DNA from: Vigna angularis
Taxonomy: Eukaryota > Streptophyta > Magnoliopsida > Fabales > Fabaceae
Assembly: GCF_016808095.1 (NCBI RefSeq)
Contig: NC_068971.1
Coordinates: 9,064,501-9,128,500 of the forward strand
Direction of reading: 5' to 3'
DNA length: 64,000 nucleotides
In this document: piece after piece, positions 1 to 10,096 of the stretch
How the letters are laid out: each line of letters begins with the position of its first letter
Numbering within the stretch: position 1 is the stretch's first letter
Translations under genes and position numbers: made by a program
The notes under the pieces: model-generated
What the model was told of the DNA's origin: nothing
Databases searched by the model: none
The model's input: the letters and a program-made list of their open reading frames with translations, nothing else

Positions 1-6
1 CTTGTT

Positions 7-202
7 GAAGTCGTGAACCCTCCTACGATTTCAATTTTTTTTTTTATTTTTTTATTAAAAACAGTATGGTGTTGTAATCGATTACCATACCCAGAAGTCG
101 TTTTTGGGGTGCACGACTTCAAACTATTCACATGAACAGTGTGAAGTCGTGCTGGGGGGCACGACTTCTTTATTTGAAGTCGTCTTGACCCTCCACGACT
201 TC
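7..202. repeat. Array of four short hairpin units (GAAGTCGT...ACGACTTC)
   Basis: Four units of 26-27 bp, at 7-32, 94-120, 143-168 and 176-202, each start with GAAGTCGT and end with an inverted match close to ACGACTTC, so each could fold as a small hairpin with a loop of about 10 bases. The spacers differ in length and sequence. A palindrome (GTAATCGATTAC) lies at about 75-86. A degraded array of the same kind is at about 31222-31656. The units look like part of a dispersed repeat cut by the window edge; I do not recognise a parent element. Confidence 0.6.
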
Positions 203-1148
203 ATTTTAGATCAAAATCTGTCTATTTTGGTAATATTTATGGTATTTTTGTCTACTTTGGTGAAAAAACCTCACTATTCACGTAAACACAGCTTCCCCTT
301 ATGCTTCAATCACGTATAACATCCACACTCATTCTTCTATAAATACCCTCTAATCACTTCTAAACTCAAACCCCGCTTCACTCTTATTCTACTTCCTCAA
401 GCACACACCCTAACCTCCCTTCCAGCTTACTCCATCACAATCTTTCTCTCCCACTCCTCGCTCCCGTCACCCAACTTATACCCAAGGGACGCTAATGGTG
501 TCAGTCTCTCCCAAGGTGGTGCCCCAACACTCATCCAACCCACCAAGATACAAAAAAAAATAAAAAATACCAGTAGCACCACGAAAATATAAACACATTT
601 ATATGAAGGAACTCACTTTCCCAACAATCACCACCACTCGACGTAAACATTTACAGTTCTAAACAAAACAATATTATAGGCATGGTTTTCTCCCCTTACC
701 TGGACTCTCTTAAATCTTCACTCTCGCGGTAGACTTCGAGGTCAAGGTCCTCCCTCTGCCTCTCTCTCTCGCGGTTCACCTCCCAAAAGAATAGAACTAA
801 GCAGCCTCTCTACTCTTCCCCTTGCTCGTGTATCCTTTATCCCTTTACCTCCAAAACCTTTTTTTTCCTTTCTTTTAAAACCCTAAAATATTGTGAAAAT
901 ATCATTATCATTCCATTTTTACTTTTACTGTCGCGGCCCCACACCCCTGCATTCTCAAAAAACACAGTTTATGAACACACAGCCCTCCCATTTACCACTA
1001 GGCCCATTTTACTTTGTTGAGACAATAATACAAATATTACTATATACCGCTTTCTTCACAAATTTTGAAAATTAAATAATAATACTAAATTTAAGTAATT
1101 TCCTATTATCAGAATTTTATCACCCTACACACAGCAAATAATCATGAT

Positions 1149-1149
<1 letters not shown>
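203..1149. other. Gene-free stretch with a promoter-like segment
   Basis: No convincing coding sequence. A TATA-like CTATAAATA lies near 338, followed by pyrimidine-rich sequence to about 480, which resembles a plant core promoter and leader. Short open frames here (104-319, 893-1075) show no recognisable domain. Nothing else is supported. Confidence 0.4.

Positions 1150-1220
<71 letters not shown>
1150..1220. repeat. (ATT)n microsatellite
   Basis: A pure trinucleotide run of TTA/ATT, about 23 copies. It is a likely length-polymorphic marker. Confidence 0.95.
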
Positions 1221-1222
<2 letters not shown>

Positions 1223-1335
1223 AATCACAATAAATAAAATAATAAAAATTAATAATATTTTATTTATTATGAGTCTTACATGTGCAAGTGATCTCACTCC
1301 ACATAATGACACACATATACTGCGGTTTATGAACA

Positions 1336-1661
1336 GTCACCAAAATAAAGAAAATAAAAATCCAAACTTTTTGAACGAACCATCAAATAAAAAAGTGCCC
1401 CTTTTGATGTTTAAAGCGAATAAGGGATACCCATTTAGCTATTAACAAATATGAATTGATGGATCAGGATCACTGATAACTGGTAAGGGATTCACACCAC
1501 CTTTATCCGTAACTGGCTCTTCTTCCGTCTAACTTTCCCATCTTTACTCATGTAGGACTTAATATGCAATTTACATTCAAACTTACATTTCCATGTAAGA
1601 CTTAATATGGAACTTACATTCATTCTTATATTTTCAAGATGAATGAAAAGAAGTAAAAAGG
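1336..1661. repeat. Copy 1 of a duplicated promoter-like block
   Basis: This stretch matches 12488-12691 in the same orientation. Both hold the segments 'CCAAACTT', 'CCCTTTTGATGTTTAAA', 'TAGGACTTAATATGCAA' and 'GAATGAAA(A/G)GAAGTAAAAAGG' in the same order. Copy 1 has about 125 bp (around 1405-1530) that copy 2 lacks. The homology stops exactly where copia-1 begins (1662) and resumes after its right end at about 4715-4742, so copia-1 inserted into this block. Which copy is ancestral is not known. Confidence 0.75.
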
Positions 1662-1813
1662 TGTTAGCCCTAGGTAGGTGTTTTAGAGAGAATACAAGCG
1701 TTCTATTTTTTCATTAACAACAACTTATATATGTACAACGTATAACAGATAATAGGATGAACAGACGGTCATCTGACAGTTAAAGCCGTTACAGTTTAGT
1801 TTTATTCACAACA
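1662..1813 (-). repeat. Copia-1 3' LTR
   Basis: 152 bp, starting TGTTAG and ending ACAACA on the plus strand. It matches the LTR at 4489-4714 except for internal gaps: it lacks about 25 bp near 'CCGAAAGTGTAATGC' and the extra 'ATAATAGGATGAACA' units. Confidence 0.85.
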
Positions 1814-1819
1814 AATCCC

Positions 1820-2446
1820 TCTAAAACTAAACTCTGTCAAACTATAGTTGGCTCTAGTACTATTGCCATATTGCTCTTTATCTTCTGTAAACCTCTGAGA
1901 TTGACCATTGTTATTGCCACTCTTACTTTCACTGTCTGAGTCAGTATGACTGATCAATTCACTTTTTGAACTTCGACTTGATTCTTTATCTGGTTTCCTT
2001 CGTCTCTTCTTTTGACGTTTGTCTCTTCTTTTACCACGCCTATGCTTTTATTTCCTAGATCTCCTTTTCTTCTTCCGCCTATCATCACTGACTCTGTAGT
2101 GCCATAACCATCCTTCATTCTCAGTGTTAACAGTAGCAAAACACCAAACGTTAGCAGCACTTAGATTCACCTTGAACGTTCGGTTTCTGGCAAGAGGAGC
2201 CTTGATCACTAGACATTGTCTTTCATCAGACACTTCTATGTGTCTTTGCTGCATCGACACTGTATAGCCTTTCTCAAGTAACTGTCCAAGACTCAGTAAA
2301 TTGCTCTTTATATTTGGAACATACAGCACATTGTTCATGTAAACCGATCGACCATCCTTGTGTGTGATCAGGATTTTTCCAACCCCTTCAGTCATGATCA
2401 TGCTATTGTCGGTAAATCTCACGCTGCTTCTGACACTTGTATCCAA
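1820..2446 (-). pseudogene. Copia-1 protease/pre-integrase remnant with basic and Ser/Asp tail
   Basis: On the minus strand the frame shows a copia aspartic-protease region (NNVLYVPNIKSNLLSLGQL is clear), then the start of a GAG-pre-integrase motif (LWHYR). It then leaves the copia pattern and becomes a run of Lys/Arg (RRKKKRRSRK). After a single TAA at about 2048 the same frame stays open to the polypurine tract, with KHRRGKRRDKR, then KESSRSSKSE and TDSDSESKSG. Upstream of the start of the open segment, the expected D-T-G active site reads D-T-stop near 2480-2490, with a second stop a few codons later. No pol domain follows. The tail is not part of any copia protein I know and may be acquired sequence. 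Confidence 0.6.
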
Positions 2447-2544
2447 GTCTATCAGTCATTCCCTCTTGCCTGTCATATGGTTGGAGCATCATGTATCTAA
2501 ATACCAGTAGTTATCGTCTTATGCATGGCTCGCATCTACAGACA

Positions 2545-3200
2545 TCAACACGTGTTCCAGTTCTTGACACCTATGTAACGTTTGTCCACACCTGTGCAAC
2601 GCTCATCCACACATATCCAACGCTCGTCCAATTTCTTTATTAATAACTGTTCGGTTAAACAATTGTTCGGTTTCTCCATCAACATTCGTTCGGTCTTTAG
2701 ACAACATCCCATTGTCTTCATCCGTTTGGTCTTTAGACGACAATCAATTGTCTTCATCGACACCCGTTCAGTTAAAAGGCAACATCTCTTCTTCAGCAAC
2801 CGCTTGGTTTTTGTCAATGCTCGTTCGGTCTGAAGGCAACATTTCTTCTTCAACATCCACTCAATTTTTGTCAATGCTCGATTCTTCCAACAGCACCGAT
2901 CGTTCAGTTTCTTCATTAACTCCAACCAATGATCGTTCAGTTTCTCCATTAACTCCCTATCGGTTGAACGACAGCAACGATCATTCGATTTCTTCATTAA
3001 CTCCCTATCGGTTAACTCCCGATTGGTTGAACGACAACAACGATCGTTTGGTTTCTTCACCTGCTGTACTTGAAAATGACAGTCGTTCGGTTTCTTCTTC
3101 TGCTATATTTGAAGACGACGATCGTTCGGTTTCAAACGATCGCTCGGTTTCAAAAGATCGTGTTCAGTTTCAGACAACGATCGTTCAGTTTCTTCATTAA
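2545..3200 (-). repeat. Degenerate repeat-rich spacer in copia-1
   Basis: Diverged repeats built on GATCGTTCGGTTTCTTC and TTAACTCCCTATCGGTT, spaced roughly 35-60 bp apart, fill the space between the gag zinc knuckle and the protease remnant. Both strands stay open for long stretches because the repeat lacks stops, so the translations (for example minus 2545-3060 with repeated KKSNDRCCRSTDREL) should not be taken as a gene. Confidence 0.6.
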
Positions 3201-3441
3201 TAGGATGCCTATCTTCACTTGACAGTAACACCCTAACTTCCTCAACCTTCACTGCATGGTTCATCTTCTCCGAGTACAACACGTGGTCTATACCACCGTG
3301 ACACTCATATGCATGGCTTGTTGCTTTCGGCTGCAACACACGTTCAGATACACATTCACACATGTCCCGCAGTACCTCTCTGCACAACTCCTCTTTTACT
3401 CGTTCTAGAGTACTCATCAGCACAACAAGTTCGGACTCCAA
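3103..3441 (-). pseudogene. Copia-1 gag-protease linker, open segment
   Basis: A 112-codon open segment downstream of the zinc knuckle, hydrophilic and rich in Glu and Arg, with no domain I recognise. Its 3' part runs into the degenerate repeat spacer (TERSLSETE, DRLKPNDR). It starts with a Met only by chance; the true frame would continue from gag upstream. Confidence 0.4.
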
Positions 3442-3442
3442 A

Positions 3443-4450
3443 TCACAATCCTTCTGAGCAAGATTCGAAGCCCATCATTCTTGGTCTTCTTCGAGGCTTC
3501 ATTGTGCCAGCACTCTGCAGAGTAGTGCCCGTATTTGTTACAAGTGTAGCACTAAACGTTTCTTTTGTCATGCCCTCTTCTTCGTCTGCCTCTGAATTGC
3601 CTGCCTCCTCTGTTGTTTCCTTCCTTATGCTCACCTCCATTGTCTTCACTGGTTTGATCAGAGGGATTCGTGCTTCTACCAATCGTTCGGCCACCGTGTG
3701 TCCGTCCTCTACCTCTTCTAGGTCCACAACCTTTGAAGCTCTGATTGTTTCTGGTCTTCAGCGCTTGATTCATGCTTTGCACCGCATCCTTTTCTACATT
3801 CTTTCTTTCAGTTAAGCGTTGCTCATGCGCCTCCAGAGAATTTGCAGTTCTTCCACTTTCATTGCTTCAAGATCCTTGCATTCCTCTATGGCAACCACGA
3901 TGTGATCATACTGTAGTGTTAAGGTTCGAAGTATCTTCTCAACAATCTTTCTGTCCTTCACAACCTTATCGCATGCTCTCATAGCATTCACCACGATTTG
4001 AATTTTGCTGATGTATTCCACCACCGTTTCCTGCTCCCCCATGCATAGGAGCTTATATTGTCTCTGTAGGGACTGCAAACGGACCTTCTTCACCTTGCCG
4101 GAATTACCATATCCTTCTTGCAGGATATCCCAATCCTCATTTGCCGTAACAGCTTTCGAGACTTTTTGGAAGATAGCAGTCGACACACACTGATGCATCA
4201 ACATTCGAGCCTTGCAGTCCAACCTCTTATTCTTCTTGTGTTGTCTCTTCACTTCTTCTGAGTCTCCCTTCAACAATTCTTTAAAGCCTTTCTTGACTAT
4301 CTCGTCCACTTCTTGAAACCCAAGAATCAGTTCCATTTTCACGCACCAATCATCGTAACCCTTGCCGTCAAATACCGGTAGGTTACTGTGAATTATTCCG
4401 GTCATCACTTCCACACTCCTTTCTTCTTGAACTGTCTTTTTGAATGTCAC
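3443..4450 (-). pseudogene. Copia-1 gag (UBN2-type) and zinc knuckle, broken
   Basis: The segment 3812-4450 codes for 212 aa with the copia gag pattern: FDGKGYDDWCVKMELIL near the N-terminus, KEELLKGDS-type linker, and VRLQSLQRQYKLLCMGEQE in the middle. A second open segment (3552-3782) has an RG-rich basic stretch (GCGPRRGRGRTHGGR). Directly after KRNV comes a TAG stop, then an intact CCHC knuckle (CYTCNKYGHYSAEC) in the same frame. A frame change lies near 3780-3815. The stop fits a C-to-T change of a Gln codon, and the protein would lose its nucleic-acid-binding knuckle. Confidence 0.75.
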
Positions 4451-4474
4451 AAAACTTCACCAAGTTTCGAAGTC

Positions 4475-4487
4475 GCTCTTGATACCA
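4475..4487 (-). other. Copia-1 primer-binding site
   Basis: The minus strand reads TGGTATCAAGAGC, one base from the TGGTATCAGAGC complementary to the 3' end of initiator tRNA-Met, one base after the LTR end. Confidence 0.8.
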
Positions 4488-4488
4488 C

Positions 4489-4714
4489 TGTTAGCGCTAG
4501 GTAGGTGTTTGAGAGAGAATACAACCGAAAGTGTAATGCAGAGAAAGAGAGAAAACGAGCGTTCTATTTTCTCATTAACAACACCCTATATATGTACAAC
4601 ATATAATAGGATGAACAAACAACATATAATAGGATGAACAATCTGTCATATAATAGGATGAACAGACTGTCATCTCCCAGTTAAAGTCGTTACAGTTTAG
4701 TTTTATTCACAACA
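4489..4714 (-). repeat. Copia-1 5' LTR
   Basis: 226 bp with TG...CA ends. It contains three near-tandem 'ATAATAGGATGAACA' units, where the other LTR has one. This may be replication-slippage growth. Confidence 0.85.
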
Positions 4715-4718
4715 AAAG

Positions 4719-5000
4719 TTATGTAATAATGGTGGTGGCCACCGTGAGAATTGGTGCGCTACGAATTGGAGAAAAGGAATAGCCTACATCCTCATCCTTC
4801 AAATCCAACGAGTCAAACACATCACCAATTTCAGAATCCAAAGAAGTGGAAACTTCTTCATCTTCTTGGTCTTCAATTTCATCTTGTTGATGTTGTTGTT
4901 CTGTGTGATTATTAAACTCGTTTTCGACATCGTTTTCCATTAGTGAGTGTGTGACGTTGCCAATCAAGCAAACGACTTCCTTTGTGCTGGGGGCGGCCAT
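4719..5000 (-). pseudogene. Acidic-protein first exon or gene fragment, unrecognised
   Basis: An open segment of 93 codons starts MAAPSTKEVVCLIGNVTHS, then becomes Gln/Asp/Glu-rich (EQQHQQDEIEDQEDEE) and ends in SPIRSAPILTVATTIIT. The first 90 codons have the character of a real plant N-terminus. The 3' end meets the duplicated block: the paralogous copy continues 'VATTxIPQLLVPIATKS' (minus, 12786 downward), while this copy has lost about 80 bp and stops. I read this as a gene fragment cut by a deletion and by the copia-1 insertion beyond it. I do not recognise the family. Confidence 0.4.
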
Positions 5001-5303
5001 TTGAGGTTTGGAAGAAGAATAAGCAATGATTCAATATTTCTTTGGAACCCAATATGTTAAAAATTGGAGAGAAAACACAGTATAAAGAAGGTGAATTATT
5101 TACCAGCCATTGAGGTGCTTGTGGAGGTTAATGGTGTACTCTCTGGTAACCACTTCCTCCTTCCTTCCCTTCGCCTTCTCCACCATTCTCAACCACCGAT
5201 TACTCACTTACCTGCACAACACAATTCCAAGCTCAAGTTACACCGTTCAATCAAACGTTCTAATTTGAAATTCCGGAGAAAGCGAGTAGAGTGGATTTTA
5301 TAA

Positions 5304-6359
5304 ATATAAATATAATTAATTAATTAATTAATTTAGAGTGGTTTTATAACTTAAATATTTTTTAATCAATTATTTAAAATTTAAATCAATTTAAATTTGT
5401 TGGGACGCTTTTAAAATTTGAACATTTGAATATGGTCAAAGACTGAAATGAAATAGAAAACAACAAAAATAAAGAAGAGAGGCGAGGAAAATGTAAAATT
5501 GTTCGAATTAAATAAAAGATGAAAATAAAAATAATTATCATTTTAATAAGTGAAAAGAGATCCTTTGTATTTTATATTTTAAGAAAATAATAGTTACATA
5601 AAAAATAAAAACTACACAAAAATTATTAATTATTTATGTTGTTAAAAAATGTGAATGATTTATAATATGATGTGTCACTAAAATAAGTGTACAGCTATTT
5701 TTATAAATATATACTAAACTAGAAATCTTTTGTGTTAGTATATATTTTTTAGTTAGAGAAGGGATTTATTTATTTAAAGAGTAAGTAAAATAATTAATTT
5801 TGTAATCTATATCTTTTTATTTAATTTTAAATTAACAACTTGACAATAATGAAGTTTATTCACGTTTTAAATCATGAAAAAAAGTAACGTTTAGGACAAA
5901 GGTGTGTGTTAAAAATAACTATGGAAAATCATTCCTAGTCTTTCCTTTGATATATTTAACCGTTTAAAAAAAAATAAAGATAAACTCCTTATACCTTTAT
6001 AAAACGTATTATTTTTCATTCTCATCTTACTATTCTTTCAGTATATTTTGGTATTATTCTTTAACAAATAATTCAATTTAATACCGTATAAAGTTACAAA
6101 TTTATAATAAACAACTTATACAGAAGCTGTGTTGTAATTTATGATATAAATTGTGTTGAATAATAAATGCTGGAAATATTGACAATAAAATACATCCAGC
6201 AACATTCTTCTTCATCTACCCAGACTCAGCAAACTTGGAATGTAATCTTCAACCACTAGAAGTTATCCTCTAGGTATTTCTCTCTTTTTCAAATCATACA
6301 AAATTAAGTTGATAGAACACAAGGAAGCTATGTATGCATAAAGGTTTCAAAAAAGGCAT
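5304..6359. other. AT-rich intergenic DNA
   Basis: No coding sequence or clear repeat beyond short (TTAA)n near 5310-5330 and scattered A/T runs. Confidence 0.6.
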
Positions 6360-7640
6360 GGTCTAAGTCGGAAGAACTTCAACATCTATGTTAATAGAAA
6401 GGTTTAAGAATTTTTGTTTCCAAAATCTTTCATTTGTCATACTACAAAGTGTTTGTAACAAAATCTTTATAAACCTAAGATGATCATTTAAAATCATAAT
6501 TTCTGGAAACCATATATCTGCATTCGTAGCTTCAAGATTGAGACAGCAAAAATTTTGTGAATTTTTCAGTTTGAATGTCAAAGAAAACCACGACAAAACC
6601 ATTGAATGTATATTGAGACATATCAAATTTATTTGTTGTTGTTAACCAAAAAATATTGTTGTTAAAATATATTCTATAATGAGGTGTGGCAGAAATACTA
6701 TCAGAAAATTTTTCAATGCTTCTCCAACCATTGTTGCTACATGTTACCATATTTATTATCATTGTATTGTGTCTAAAGTATCCTATTTATCATGATTATA
6801 TTGTGTTTAGGGTTTTTCTATTTATCATGATTATATTGTGTTTAGGGTTATTCTATTTATCATGATTATATTGTGTTTAGGATTATTCTATTTATCATGA
6901 TTATATTGTGTTTAGGGTTATTCTATTTATCATGATTATATTGTGTCTAGAATTGCTCTATTTATCATCTATTTTGTATTAAACTTTCTTATATATATAA
7001 TGAGAGTGAGAAGGATCTTTTAAGCCCTCAAAATTTATTTTACAGTGTCAATCTCAAGTTTACCTATGGAGTAAATCTTGACTTCATTGCAGGATTTCAC
7101 CATACTATTAGATTTAGAGTCAAAGATAAGAAATTATGATGACTATGTTGTATGTATTACTATCGTCGTCGTATCCAAATCCAAAGGAAAAATTTTATTC
7201 TTCAATATCTCGAAAGGTAAATCTTGAAACAATTTTTCTTGTGACGAGATTCCATACAGTAAAATGACAAATATGCATCATAAGTGAAGGCACATAACCC
7301 GAGCTATAGTCAAATGCCACATACAGACCAATCTATTGCAATAATTTAGACCCTGATATCTATCCCAAAAACCTTTCTATAACATAGTGAAAATCGTGGT
7401 CGTGGTTGTTTGGCAACAAACACAACAAAGAATAAAGACGTGGCTATCATCTTCCAATTTGAAGATTATTAGAAAATTAGAATGTTGACTTGCTATGTGG
7501 AGATGGAGTTTGACAAAAGTCGGATCTGATATTGAACACTGAGCGTGAATCGCAAGAGAGATTTTACCACAAAGGAGGAAAAAATTTCACGAATCAAATT
7601 GTTACTAAAAATGATTTCTTTCATATTCCGTGTAATTAAT
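6360..7640 (-). pseudogene. F-box/FBA-domain gene relic (copy A)
   Basis: Read on the minus strand from about 7620 downward, broken frames show the start of a plant F-box domain (VVKSLLRF, then after a frame change SDPTFVKLHLHIASQHSNFLII), then FGFGYDDDSNTYN and NEVKIYSIGK near 7090-7190, typical of the F-box-associated interaction domain. NNGWRSIEKFSDS and FVVVFFDIQTEKFTKFLL follow near 6540-6740. At least three frame changes and several stops are present, and a 35-bp minisatellite (6780-6965) splits the domain. The family is substrate adaptors of SCF ubiquitin ligases. This copy cannot make a protein. Copia-2 sits just upstream of its start. Confidence 0.7.
6780..6967. repeat. 35-bp minisatellite, about 5 copies
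   Basis: Tandem units of TATTTATCATGATTATATTG plus TGTTTAGGGTTATTC, with few substitutions. It lies inside the F-box relic at the boundary of its FBA region, so it expanded after or while the gene decayed. Confidence 0.9.
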
Positions 7641-7672
7641 TAGATACTAAAAGAACCATACATTCCGAAATC

Positions 7673-7950
7673 TGTTAACAGAGAATAATATACTCACTTA
7701 AGGTATGTGCTGCAGAATCACTTTATTAACAAAACATAAGTTGGCTTATAAAGCCAAAATACAGAGATAACTGACCGAAAAAGAAGGACTGAGAGGACTG
7801 TATCCACCCACGATTTTCATCCTAAAATTACGTGAATGGTTAACTGATCTAGATTTAATCTGTATATCCTAGAAAATAGGATTGCACAACTTATTTTAAC
7901 AAACTGGAAACAGACTAACATAAAATAAATATCTCCTAAACCAACCAACA
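7673..7950 (-). repeat. Copia-2 3' LTR
   Basis: 278 bp, TGTTAACA...CCAACA on the plus strand, identical by eye to 11921-12198. Confidence 0.95.
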
Positions 7951-7980
7951 TTCCCTCCCTTAAACTATATGCTATGACAT

Positions 7981-9252
7981 CTAGTTTAATTTTGAAATTT
8001 CAATCATGCCTAGCATACTACGAAGCTTTAAGAATTGATCCAGTTTCAGAGGCTTGGTCATAATGTCTGCAATTTGAATCTGTGATTTGCAATAGCTCAT
8101 CCTGACAACTCCATCCTTCACCAAATCTCTCAAAAAATGAAACCTTATATCAATGTGTTTGCTTTTCCCATGAAACACTGGATTCTTGGATAATTGTATG
8201 GTTGAATTGTTATCACACAGAATTAACGTACTGTTCTGCTCGTTAAGGCCAAGCTTCTCCAATATCCTTTTAATCCAAACACATTGACAAGCACAAGAGG
8301 CAGCTGCTATATACTCAGCCTCAGTAGTAGACAATGTTACTATTGGTTGTTTTTTAGAGGACCATGAAACTGCTCCAAAGCCAAGCAAAAACACAGATCC
8401 AGATGTGCTTTTACGATCATCCAAGTCTCCAGCAAAGTCACTGTCAGAATAAGCCACAACATTTGTGCTGCCACCCTTCTTGTAAAAAATGCCCAGTTCA
8501 GTGGTACCTTTTAAGTACCTTAATATGCGTTTTGCTGCTACCCAATGTGATTCAGTTGGACAAGACATGAATCTGCTAATTAAACTTACTCTATACATAA
8601 TATCTGGACGAGTTGCAGTCAAGTACATTAGACTGCCAACTACTTGCTTAAACATGGTTGGATCAATTTTAGTCCCTACAACATCCTTTGACAGTTTTGT
8701 ACCTCCCTCTTTTGATTTTGTAAAAAGAGTATGTTCACAGTAGCACCTTTCAAAGCCTTTACGAGAAAAATAATTCTCTATCTTACTGTACCATGCTCTT
8801 GGAGCCTGTTTAAGACCATACAATGCCTTTCTTAATTTGTAAACTTTGTCTTCTTCCCCTTTCTTGACAAAACCAGTAGGCTGTTGCACATAAATATCTT
8901 CCTTGAGTTCACCATGAAGGAAGGCACTTTTCACATCTAATTGAAAAACTGTCCAACTATAATGAGCTGCTAATGCAAGTATGATGCGAATAGTGTCAAG
9001 CCGAGCAACCGGAGCAAACACCTCTGTGTAATCAACTCCATATTCTTGAGCATATCCTTTTGCCACTAATCTTGCTTTAAATTTGTCTATTTCACCGTTC
9101 TCATGGAGCTTAGTCTTGAAAATCCACTTGACTCCAATGGGCTTCACTCCACTTGGGGCATCAACTAACTCCCAAGTCTTATTTTTCTCTATTGATTTCA
9201 TCTCTTCCATCATTGCATTCCTCCATTTCTTATTTTTTTTTAGCTTCTTCAA
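7981..9252 (-). pseudogene. Copia-2 reverse transcriptase/RNase H segment lacking the catalytic box
   Basis: A 423-codon open segment. It begins in the copia RT domain (KTWELVDAPSGVKPIGVKWI, then ARLVAKGYAQ, QLDVKSAFLHGEL, LYGLKQAPRAWY). After CEHTLFTKSKEGG it jumps straight to TKLSKD, a part of the domain that normally lies some 80-90 residues further on. The YVDD-type metal-binding motif of the palm is therefore missing. RNase H follows: AYSDSDFAGDLDDRKSTSG, STTEAEYIAA, CDNNSTIQLSKNPVFHGKSKHID, ending at a stop near the polypurine tract. It cannot make active RT. It is separated from the upstream segment by a one-base frameshift. Confidence 0.9.
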
Positions 9253-10000
9253 ATGACAAGGGATCTTTTTCGGTTACCATCATCAAAGCATCTTCATCTG
9301 ACAAACCTTCTCCACTTTCGTAATCAAGCATCCAACCTGGTTCTCTTCTATTTCGTCTAACCCTCCCTTCAATTGGATTTTCATGAATGTGATTGTGTGG
9401 TTCATCAGAGTGTACACCAGCCCTTGTGAAATCTCCAGCAGTATCATTATTTTCTTCTTCCTGATTGTGTGGTTCATCAGAGTGTACACCAGCCCTTGTG
9501 AAATCTCCAGCAGTATCATTATTTTCTTCTTCCCACTCCTCAGATTCATTCTCAGTTTGCACATCTTTTTCAGAATCTGAAATATCTTGCTCACATTCTG
9601 TTCCAGTTTTCTCCCAATTCCATCTCTTTTGTTCTTCGAAAATAACATCTTTACTGATAATAACTTTCTTCGAGATTGGATCGAACAAGCGATAGGCTTT
9701 TGATTCATCGCTTACTCCTAACAGGATACACCTTTTGCTTTTGTTATCAAGTTTGAATCTTTGTTGATCTGGTATGTGAGTGTGAGCTATGCAGCCAAAG
9801 ACACGAAAATATTTCACTGTGGGTTTAACGCCGCTCCAAGCTTCTTCTGGAGTTTTGTCTGGTACAGCTACTGTAGGACACCTGTTGAGGACATGCACAC
9901 ACCATTTGGCAGCTTCTGCCCAGAATATTTTAGGAACTTGTTTTTCAGCCAACATGGTACGCACCATATTCATTATTGTTCTGTTTTTCCTTTCGGCCAC
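9230..10000 (-). pseudogene. Copia-2 integrase C-terminal part and linker
   Basis: In the same frame as the gag segment but beyond its TGA stop: MAERKNRTIMNMVRTMLAE and KCVHVLNRCPT mark the integrase core's end (with the catalytic Glu region), followed by KPTVKYFRVFGCIAH and the acidic linker before RT. The linker contains a perfect 24-residue duplication (NNDTAGDFTRAGVHSDEPHN twice). The frame ends in AKKK-stop, where a nine-A run has shifted relative to the RT frame. Confidence 0.85.
9390..9533. repeat. 72-bp perfect tandem duplication in copia-2
   Basis: 9390-9461 and 9462-9533 are the same 72 bases. Being a multiple of three, it adds 24 residues to the integrase-RT linker without shifting the frame. 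Confidence 0.95.
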
Positions 10001-10096
10001 TCCATTTTGTTGAGGAGTGTAGGCTACTGTTAACTGTCGTCCTATGCCTTGATTTTTGCAAAATTCTCCAAATTCATTTGAGGTAAATTCACCACC

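Larger units (their letters stand above)
1662..4714 (-). mobile_element. Copia-1: non-autonomous Ty1/copia element, gag-protease only
   Basis: LTRs at 1662-1813 and 4489-4714 run TG...CA on both strands. The right LTR is longer because of extra tandem 'ATAATAGGATGAACA' units and a few other bases. On the minus strand a primer-binding site close to initiator tRNA-Met (4475-4487, one extra A) follows the 5' LTR, and a polypurine tract abuts the 3' LTR at about 1814-1825. Flanks are AAAGG and AAAGT, a target duplication with one mismatch, and the paralogous empty site at 12675-12700 confirms the insertion point. The interior codes for gag, a zinc knuckle, a protease/pre-integrase remnant and a basic tail. 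No integrase, reverse transcriptase or RNase H is present, so it depends on enzymes from elsewhere. Several stops show that it is now inactive. Confidence 0.85.

Noticed and set aside
2582..3200. Plus-strand frames of 83 and 162 codons
   Set aside because: They are opposite-strand shadows of the degenerate repeat in copia-1, with Ser-rich low-complexity translation.
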